A model generated the notes under the pieces. That model had not been told where the DNA came from, did no database searches, and saw nothing but the letters and a program-made list of their open reading frames with translations. Shown here piece by piece: positions 56,692 to 64,000 of a stretch of DNA of 64,000 nt. Numbering within the stretch: position 1 is the stretch's first letter; the number at the start of each line of letters is the position of its first letter. Made by a program: the position numbers and the translations under genes. Source of the DNA: Amphibalanus amphitrite (Eukaryota; Arthropoda; Thecostraca; Balanomorpha; Balanidae); NCBI RefSeq assembly GCF_019059575.1, contig NW_024881598.1:806001-870000 (forward strand), written 5' to 3'.

Positions 56692-57663
56692 TAGGGTGAA
56701 GTCGTATAAGAGTACGCACTTAGTGGATTTCTCGCTCTCATTTGTTTAATATTTGAAAGAAAGAAATCGCAAATAGGGAATATTAAAGTTCATTGAATTA
56801 GCCATCAACCCATGGGGCAACGATCCCTCAGCGTAAATGGAAGTGGTCTAAAACTGACATTTTCTGAACCGCTGCAGTTGCGTACTCTTACCATATGGGG
56901 TGTGTAAGAGTACGCACGCCAGGCGGGTGGAGTACGCAAGCATATGAACACACACCATGCAGCTTGTACTGTCCAAATGCTTAACTTCAAACTCAGAAGA
57001 CATTTAAGCTTATTCTAGTATCCAAAAGGAAAAACATAAAATAAATCTTTCAAGTCTATAAATCAGGAAATATCATGTCGTGTGTTTCTAAAAAAAATGC
57101 ACAATCAAAAGGGAGAATAACTCGTATTTGGAAGAATTTCGGGTACGCATCTGCATCACAGTGCTCCATTGATGATATACCTACAAAACAAACGTCATTC
57201 AGCGATAGATTAATAATTTTATATTTCTGTATATTCGACATAATGTATGATTCTGCGTACTCTTACCCTCCTGAACAGTGCGTCCTCTTACCGTAAATGC
57301 GATTCGTGCACAAAACAACCCCGAAACGTTGTGCAAAACTTCGCAAACAGAATATTGCACTGCACAGTATTTCCCCAGATAACCTCACAAGTTTCCCACA
57401 ACAATCACGGAAATGTACCTTATCTCAACTGCCAAGTATCAAAATTATTGTACTATACCATAATAATATCACAACGCTCGAAAATAATATTCATCGCCTT
57501 AAACTCAACAGCGTCGCCGCTCAACGCCCACGTTCCGTTGGTGACAAGCACGCACTGGCGGCTTCATGTCACTTCATGAACTCGACAAACCCGCGTTGCT
57601 AAGCAACCGAAACAGCTGATGCGTACTCTTATCGCCCGCGTACTCTTACCCGCTCTTACCCTA
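56692..57663. mobile_element. GTGGGG-like TA element, variant TAAGAGTACGCAC (56694-57661), in unit 7
   Basis: Other macrosatellite units read CACCTTTACACGTAG. Here CACCTTTA is followed by GGGTGAAGTCGTATAAGAGT, and 968 bp later CGCTCTTACCC is followed by TACACGTAG, so a TA duplication is exact. The motif (T)AAGAGTACGCA recurs as a facing pair around 56880-56925 (GCGTACTCTTACCATATGG, GTGTAAGAGTACGC), again at 57255-57265, and in two copies at the right end. No coding region. Confidence 0.88.
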
Positions 57664-58087
57664 CACGTAGGTCGTATTAACTTTTGGACATGATGCGGCC
57701 GGGGGTGCGCCCTTGGCGCGTGCTCGCGTGCCCATAGGGTTAACATAAGAATCGGCAAAAACACGCTATTGCTCGGGAACGGTAAGGGCTACGGGGGTGA
57801 AATTTTCACTGCAAGTCGGACGCGTGCACTCATTTGTCGTATTAAATTTTCGAGGGGGTTGGTTCAGCGGTGTGCACGTGGTGAGGCCGCGACCGGCGCC
57901 GAGCAGAGGGCACGTGCTTTAGGCTCAGTTGTTCGCTTAGAAAACTGAGTGAAAAGCATCAGAGCCAACGAAGGCCGACACAAGGCACCGCTCGCCAAGG
58001 GGATTCGCCAGTAAATACAATTAATTTGTTTTTGCAATATCTCAGCCGTTTCTGGGCCGATTTAGCTGAAACTTGGACTGTCGGTGG

Positions 58088-58260
58088 AAGTAGGGTAGGG
58101 TAGGGTAGGGGATTGTAGGGTAGGGTTGGGTAGGGGATTGTAGGGTAGGGTAGGGGATTGTAGGGTGGGGTAGGGTAGGGTAGGGTAGGGGATTGTAGGG
58201 TAGGGTTGGGTAGGGGATTGTAGGGTAGGGTAGGGTAGTGTAGGGTAGGGTAGGGTAGAG
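58088..58260. repeat. (TAGGG)n tract with GGGGATTGTAGGG units, unit 7 first part
   Basis: About 30-40 bp higher-order units made of TAGGG plus GGGGATTGTAGGG. The same pattern occurs in unit 8 (60755-60940). It ends at the TTAA where the element 58261-59444 is inserted. Confidence 0.93.
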
Positions 58261-59444
58261 TTAACCCGCGCCGTGCTGGTGGCCTGAACTTTCCGCCGAG
58301 TGCTGGGGGGGGGGGGCGTTTTCACGCCCCCCCGTCTAACTCGGCTCCTGGGCCACGTAGCGACACGCGGTAAGCGGCAATCGAAAGAGCGTCAAAAATA
58401 AGGACGAAAACACTTCAGTCATTTTTTGGGTCAGGTCAAAGGTCAGGTCACCAGAGGTCACCAAAGGTAAAATGTTGACTATTTCAACATTTTGGAAACT
58501 GCCAACGGCTCTCTCGGGAACCGATAGAGCTACAGCGCCGCGGAAAAGCGCATTCGATAGCCCTTTTACAGACCTTTCTGAGTAATGTTCTCAGATTTGA
58601 CCTCAGGTCAACGGTTTAGCCTCCAGAGGGCAAAAACTCCAAAAATAGCCGTTTTTACGAAAAACGTTTTTTCGTCAATAACTTTTGACTCATAAGCGCC
58701 ATGACATTACTTTTGCCAGCATCGTGTTCCTCTCGTCGAGACGCGTCGAATGAACTATTTGTTGACCTTGAAAGGTCATTTTGAAAATTTGACCTCAGGT
58801 CAAGGTCATGACCTGACCGAAAAGGGTCATGTTGCATATCAGTCGATCCGTATCGTCGAGCTGAACACATCTGACGTGTTTTCACCGCTCTAGCACGTCT
58901 CTATCAAAAGTTATAGCCAAAAAACTGCTGGCGACCGTTCATGACCTGAGATGACCTCAGGGGCACACAGAGGGGTCACAGGTGCATTTTTCCTATTCAG
59001 TGTGTCATGTTTACCTATGAACCGATGTTTGAGAGCGTTTTGAACGATATTCGTCCAAAAGAGGCGCATTTCAATTTTCTCCCATTGACTTATAATGGAG
59101 AGGTCGCAAAATTGACCTGACCTTAGGTCACAGATATCAAAAATCCGAGATATACATTTTATACATACTGTTACTCATATCAATCGCTGAAAGTTTCAAA
59201 GTGATCGTTCAGTCGGTGTAGCTATAGCGAGCCTTTGAACTTTTTCTGAGGTAAGGTCACTTGACGTGACCTGGTGACCTGACCTTGAACGGCCTAGGTC
59301 TGAAATTTTCACAACATGTGCGGAAATGATGTAGGAACACGTGTACCAAAAACGGCGGCGCTGCGCGCCGCCGTTTTTGAGATATTCGCGAAAAACCTGA
59401 GGGGGGGGGGCGTAAAAACGCCCCCCCAGCACGGCGCGGGTTAA
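58261..59444. mobile_element. Complete TTAA-type element rich in AGGTCA, in unit 7
   Basis: TTAACCCGCGCCGTGCTGGT at 58261 and CAGCACGGCGCGGGTTAA ending 59444 bound a 1,184-bp non-coding element. Unit 8 shows the empty site GGTAGAGTTAAGTAAGGTACAG (TTAA at 60945-60948), proving a precise TTAA duplication. By eye it has about 20 AGGTCA/TGACCT hexamers, clustered at about 58430-58465, 58598-58610, 58760-58815, 58930-58955, 59110-59130 and 59250-59290, including AGGTCATGACCT at 58803-58814. G/C tracts lie inside each end. Confidence 0.93.
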
Positions 59445-59996
59445 GTAGGGTACAGTTAGGTAGGGTAGGGTAGGGTAGGGTAGGGTAAGGGTAGGGTAGG
59501 GTAGGGTAGTGTAAGGGTAGGGTATGGTAGGGTAGGGTAGGGTAGGGTAGGGTAGGGTAGTGTAAGGGTAGGGTAGGGTAGGAGTAGGGTAGGGTAGGAG
59601 TAGGGTAGGGGAAGGGTAGGGTAGGGTAGGGTAGGGTAGGGTAGGGTAGTGTAAGGGTAGGGTAGGGTAGGGTAGGGTAGGGTAGGGTAGGGTAGGGTAG
59701 GGTAGGGTAGTGTAAGGGTAGGGTAGGGTAGGGTAGGGTAGGGTAGTGTAGGAGTAGGGTAGGGTAGGGTAGGGTAGGGTGGGGTAGGGTAGGGTAGGAG
59801 TAGGGTAGGGTAGGGTAGGGTAGGTAGGGTAGGGTAGGGTAGGGTAGGTAGGGTAGTGGTAAGGTGGGGTAGGGTAGGGTAGTGTAGGGGTAGGGTAGGG
59901 TAGTGTAGGGGTAGGGTAGGGTAGGGTATGGTAGGGTAGGGTAGGGTAGGGTAGGGTAGTGTAGGGGTAGGGTAGGGTAGGGTAGGGTAGGGTTGC
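59445..59996. repeat. (TAGGG)n tract, unit 7 second part
   Basis: Continues the tract after the TTAA insertion, with TAAGG, TAGGA and TAGTG variants arranged in the same order as unit 8, which suggests duplication of a long block. Confidence 0.93.
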
Positions 59997-60754
59997 GCTC
60001 AGTAACATCCTAACTTACAAAGGGCTCGAACAACTCGCATGCATCACCATCATACTTTACAGTTCAATTAAAAGCAGTTACCCAGTTCTACAAAAATCAT
60101 ACCAATAAAAATGCAAGTTTCTACACCCAAACTAATGCATCCGTTAATCATACATATCAAAACATACAGTTATCACGTAAACCTGTACCTCTAGTCTATA
60201 TTATAAATCCTAAATAATCCGCCGCCGCCCACGCCGTGTGCGACGTAGTCACTTTGTAGCGCTTATTGCGGCGGCGTCTGTTGACCTACGGCCGTGAAAT
60301 TTTACAGCGATGTGGGCCACCTTTACACGTAGGTCGTATTAAATTTTGGACATGATGCGGCCGGGGGTGCGCCCGCGGCGCGTGCTCGCGTGCCCATAGG
60401 GTTAACATTAGAATTGGGAAAAACACGTTATTGCTCGGGAACGGTAAGGGCTACGGGGGTGAAATTTTCACTGCAAGTCGGACGCGTGCACTCATTTGTC
60501 GTATTAAATTTTCGAGGGGGTGGGTTCAGCGGTGTGCACGTGGTGGGGCCGCGACCGGCGCCGAGCAGAGGGCACGTGCTTTAGGCTCAGTTGTTCGCTT
60601 AGAAAACTGAGTGAAAAGCATCAGAGCCAACGAAGGCCGACACGAGGCACCGCTCGCCAAGGGGATTCGCCAGTAAATACAATTAATTTGTTTTTGCAAT
60701 ATCTCAGCCGTTTCTGGGCCGATTTAGCTGAAACTTGGACTGTCGGTGGAAGTG

Positions 60755-61632
60755 TAGTGTAGGGTAGGGTAGGGTAGGGTAGGGTAGGGTAGGGGATTGT
60801 AGGGTAGGGTTGGGTAGGGGATTGTAGGGTAAGGTAGAGGATTGTAGGGTGGGGTAGGGTAGGGTAGGGTAGGGGATTGTAGGGTAGGGTTGGGTAGGGG
60901 ATTGTAGGGTAGGGTAGGGTAGTGTAGGGTAGGGTAGGGTAGAGTTAAGTAAGGTACAGTTAGGTAGGGTAGGGTAGGGTAGGGTAGGGTAGGGTAGGGT
61001 AGGGTAGGGTAGGGTAGGGTAGGGTAAGGGTAGGGTAGGGTAGGGTAGTGTAAGGGTAGGGTATGGTAGGGTATGGTAGGGTAGGGTAGGGTAGGGTAGG
61101 GTCGGGTAGTGTAAGGGTAGGGTAGGGTAGGGTAGGGTAGGAGTAGGGTAGGGTAGGGTAGGGTAGGAGTAGGGTAGGGGTAGGGTAGGGTAGGGTAGGG
61201 TAGGGTAGGGTAGGGTAGGGTAGGGTAGGGTAGGGTAGGGAAGGGTAGGGTAGGGTAGTGTAAGGGTAGGGTAGGGTAGGGTAGGGTAGGGTAGGGTAGG
61301 GTAGTGTAGGAGTAGGGTAGGGTAAGGGTAGGGTAGGGTAGGGTGGGGTTGGGTAGGGTAGGAGTATAGGGTAGGGTAGTGTAGGGTAGGGTAGGGTAGG
61401 TAGGGTAGGGTAGGGTAGGGTAGGTAGGGTAGTGGTAAGGTAGGGTAGGGTAGGGTAGTGTAGGGGTAGGGTAGGGTAGTGTAGGGGTAGGGTAGGGTAG
61501 GGTAGGGTAGGGTAGGGTAGGGTAGTGTAGGGGTAGGGTAGGGTAGGGTAGGGTAGGGTAGGGTAGGGTAGGGTAGGGTAGGGTAGGGTAGGGTAGGGTA
61601 GGGTAGGGTAGGGTAGGGTAGGGTAGGGTTGC
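60755..61632. repeat. (TAGGG)n tract, unit 8, the longest
   Basis: About 880 bp of pentamers, starting with GGGGATTGTAGGG higher-order units and ending in about 25 pure TAGGG units (61512-61630). It contains the empty TTAA site of the unit 7 insertion at 60945-60948. Confidence 0.95.
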
Positions 61633-62411
61633 GTTCAGTAACATCCTAACTTACAAAGGGCTCGAACAACTCGCATGCATCACCATCATACTTTATAGTT
61701 CAATTAAAAGCAGTTACCCAGTTCTACACAAATAATACCAATAAAAATGCAAGTTTCTACACCCAAACTAATGCATCCGTTTATCATACATATCAAAACA
61801 TACAGTTATCGCGTAAACCTGTACCTCTAGTCTATATTATAAATCCTAAAAAGTACCCCGCCGCCCACGCCGTGTGCGACGTACGCACTTTGTAGCGCTT
61901 ATTGCAGCGGCATCTGTTGACCTACGGCCGTGAAATTTTACAGCGATGTGGGCCACCTTTACACGTAGGACGTATTAACTTTTGGACATGATGCGGCCGA
62001 GGGTGCGCCCGCGGCGCGTGCTCGCGTACCCATAGGGTTAACATTAGAATCGGCAAAAACACGCTATTGCTCGGGAACGGTAAGGGCTACGGGGGTGAAA
62101 TTTTCAAGCCAAGTCGGACGCGTGCACTCATTTGTCGTGTCAACTTTTCGAGCGGGTGCGTTTAGCGGTGTGCACGTGGTGGGGCCGCGACCGGCGCCGA
62201 GCAGAGGGCACGTGCTTTAGGCTCAGTTGTTCGCTTAAAAAGACCGAGTGGAAATAATTAATCAGAGCCGGGAGGTCATTGACCTTTGACAACGAAGGCC
62301 GACACAAGGCACCGCTGGCCAAGGGGATTCACCAGAAAATACAATTAATTTATTTTTGCAACATCTCAGCCGTTTCTGGGCCGATTTAGCTGAAACTTGG
62401 ACTGTCGCTGG

Positions 62412-62662
62412 TAGTGTAGGGTAGGGTAGGGTAGGGTAGGGTAGGGTAGGGTAGGGTAGGGTAGGGTAGGGTAGGGTAGGGTAGTGTAGTGTAGTGTAGT
62501 GTAGTGTAGTGTAGTGTAGTGTAGTGTAGTGTAGTGTAGTGTAGTGTAGTGTAGTGTAGTGTAGGAGTAGGGTAGGGGTAGGGGTAGGGTAGGGTAGGGT
62601 AGGGTAGGGTAGGGTAGGGTAGGGTAGGGTAGGGTAGGGGTAGGGTAGGGGTAGGGTTGAGT
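62412..62662. repeat. (TAGGG)n/(TAGTG)n tract, unit 9
   Basis: About 14 TAGGG, about 16 TAGTG, then TAGGG again and the junction GGGTTGAGTTAAAA. The AT-rich 3' part then ends at ACCTCTAG (about 62843), after which LINE sequence begins. Confidence 0.95.
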
Positions 62663-62839
62663 TAAAAAAGGGCCTAACATACAAAAGACTTGGACACCCC
62701 GCAACTATCGCTATTATATTAAAAACAGGTACCCAAATCTACCCAAATAATACAGCTAAAAATGCAAGCTACTCACCCAAACTAATGCATCCGTCACATA
62801 TAATTAATCAAAACATACAGTTTCGCGCAAACCTGTACC

Positions 62840-64000
62840 TCTAGTATAACTATAAACAATGGGATCACGTCTGAGGGTTACCCTAAATGACTTGCATTTA
62901 TCAGCATTAAGCTTGAGTTTCCAGCTTTTGGAGCAGTAATAAAGTTGTGTTAGATCATTTTGTAACAATGTGGTATCATTCTGTTCTGATATCACTGAAA
63001 ATAACTTTATATCGTCTGCAAACATGAGACAGTTGGTTTGAACCATTTGTGGAAAGTCATTAATAAAAAGAGCAAAAAACAAAGGTGAAATAATACTGCC
63101 CTCTGGGGTACCCGAAATAACATTCTGCCATTCAGAACATTTGCCATTTACAACTACTCTCTGCTTACGCTGTGAAAGAAAAGACGAACACCATTTAAGC
63201 AGTGCTTTCCGCGATAACTAATTTTCGGACCTGCGATAACGATAAAACGATAAGTAAGGTTTGCGATAACGATAAACGATAAACGATAAAAATTTGCAAA
63301 AAATTAACAGCGATAACAATAAAACGATAAAACGCTAACGGTAATTGTTTCTTTAACAGCAATAACGAAACGATAAACGATACAACGATAACAATAATTG
63401 TATTTTAACAGCGATAGTAAAAGCGATAAGAAATACAGCTTAAATAAGTGTACTTAAAGTGTATTTGCAGATCTATACACTTAGCAGATGGCAACAGGTT
63501 GCGCACACATATGTACTGTCGCGCTGCATACACTGTCGATCGTCTTCTATTTTTCAATCATCTCGTTTTACATTTTATCGTTTATCGTTCATAATTTTTG
63601 TAACTTGCGATAAGTGGATGAGCGATAATTTTGAAAATTTAGCGATAAACGATAACGATAACCGATTTACTTAACAGCGATAATTATCGTTTATCGTTTA
63701 TCGCTCATCCTATCGCATGCCGAAACCACTGCAGTTAAGTGCTAGTCCGCCTACACCATACGATTTTTGAAGTTTGTGAATGAGCAGCTGATGGCTCACG
63801 CTTTGAAAAGCTGAGGAAAAGTCTGTGTAAATAATATCCGTTTGCTTGCCATTGTCTAAGGAATCACATGCAGTACTCAATTAAAGGCAGGCTAGATTCG
63901 TTTCACATGATCGTCCTGGGATAAATCCGTGTTGGCATTCAGAAAGGACAGACTGAACATGAGTAAATAAAGTATCACGCACTACTTTCTCAAGTATCTT
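62840..64000 (-). pseudogene. LINE reverse transcriptase, split by a hAT-like element
   Basis: Reading leftward from the right edge, the frame encodes KILEKVVRDTLFTHVQ and ECQHGFIPGRSCETNL, then a stop near 63878-63880. IIYTDFSSAFQSV (first catalytic Asp) follows in a shifted frame. After the insertion at 63200-63731 it continues with GTPEGSIISPLFFALFIND and the second catalytic block CLMFADDIKLF (about 63015-63030), then LNADKCKS. It begins beyond the window and ends against the macrosatellite. The clade cannot be assigned, and it differs from the CR1/L2-like copy at 41075-44720. Confidence 0.85.
63192..63739. mobile_element. hAT-like MITE packed with CGATAA (63200-63731)
   Basis: The ends CAGTGCTTTCCGCGATAA and (complement of right) CAGTGGTTTCGGCATGCGAT are flanked by CATTTAAG (63192-63199) and CAGTTAAG (63732-63739), an 8-bp duplication with one mismatch. 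GCGATAA, ACGATAA and their complement TTATCGT recur dozens of times in both outer thirds, with few in the centre (about 63430-63560). It splits the LINE reverse transcriptase. No coding region. Confidence 0.85.

Larger units (their letters stand above)
48951..62848 (+). repeat. Macrosatellite: about nine head-to-tail units with (TAGGG)n/(TAGTG)n tracts
   Basis: Units begin TATAAATCCTAAATAATCCG and end AAACCTGTACCTCTAG. Approximate starts are 48951, 49829, 52269, 53165, 54491, 55074, 56570, 60197 and 61835. Each has a unique-type 5' half (CGACGTAGTCACTTTGTAGC, GACATGATGCGGCCG, GGCGCCGAGCAGAGGGCACG, AGCTGAAACTTGGACTGTCG), then the 5-mer tract, then GAGTTAAAAAAGGGCC and an AT-rich 3' part. Net unit length varies from about 0.6 to 1.6 kb, mostly through the 5-mer tract. 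Unit 5 lacks the second half of its 5' part. Units 2 and 7 carry transposon insertions that split them cleanly. Confidence 0.92.

Noticed and set aside
50015-60584. Recurring 64-residue frame in macrosatellite units (50015, 52436, 53309, 60390)
   Set aside because: It starts at GTG and is repeated only because the units are near-identical. Neighbouring units break it with single-base indels, so there is no evidence for selection on protein.
49501-62662. True telomere
   Set aside because: The repeat is TAGGG/TAGTG interspersed with complex units and with flanking elements on both sides. Nothing here shows a chromosome end.
49344-62704. Long minus-strand reading frames rich in Pro-Tyr-Thr-Leu
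   Set aside because: They are translations of the (CCCTA)n complement of the TAGGG tracts. They stay open because the pentamer lacks stops in those frames, and they end at tract boundaries.

Overview
This is a stretch of animal nuclear DNA, most likely from an invertebrate, made almost entirely of nested and decayed transposable elements and satellite DNA. The support is the mix of families: Ty3/Gypsy retrotransposons without a visible env gene, CR1/L2-style LINEs, Penelope-like elements with GIY-YIG endonucleases, hAT-like and TTAA-type DNA transposons and a Tc1/mariner-type transposon, together with long microsatellites. I find no operons, tRNA or rRNA genes and no convincing host exon, so the species cannot be named. 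The only protein gene that looks intact is a 365-residue DD37E transposase at 33976-35073.

Layout. 1-4627: the 3' part of a decayed Gypsy element with its 3' LTR, split by a 1,058-bp hAT-like element (3015-4072). 4638-18613: a very large composite between long inverted arms. Its left arm holds two TTAA-type elements (one containing a hAT element, which holds two more elements). Its centre holds a second, minus-strand Gypsy element whose 5' end is duplicated as a palindrome, and its right arm holds a LINE 3' end. 18781-20546: hAT-like element filled by a GC-rich minisatellite. 21705-24498: element with TA duplications and arrays of ACACC/GGTGT, enclosing a Penelope-like fragment, AT microsatellites and a GACTCC-rich hAT-like element. 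24499-30493: degenerate repeats, broken TTAA elements and a GC-rich island. 30494-35320: a GTGGGG-type element, a second hAT copy, a TTAA element and the intact DD37E transposon, nested. 35320-41075: Penelope-like and LINE remnants, another GTGGGG-type element and a GC-rich segment. 41075-44720: minus-strand LINE with endonuclease and reverse transcriptase. 45907-48443: a GTGGGG-type element and a TTAA element. 48951-62848: about nine head-to-tail copies of a macrosatellite unit, each with a (TAGGG)n/(TAGTG)n tract. 62840-64000: LINE reverse transcriptase split by a CGATAA-rich hAT-like element.

Two groups of non-coding elements stand out. One group (about 1.2 kb, TTAA target, ends beginning CCCGCGCC or CCCTCGCC) carries about 20 copies of the nuclear-receptor half-site AGGTCA/TGACCT in each of the two copies I counted, including a conserved perfect palindrome AGGTCATGACCT. 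The other group (TA target) has a terminal GTGGGG-containing motif that recurs inside each element as a facing inverted pair; six variants share this plan although their motif tails differ. Several insertions are confirmed within the window because a related copy preserves the empty site.

All coordinates, repeats and motifs were read by eye. Superfamily names rest on terminal repeats and target-site duplications and are inferences wherever no transposase is present.
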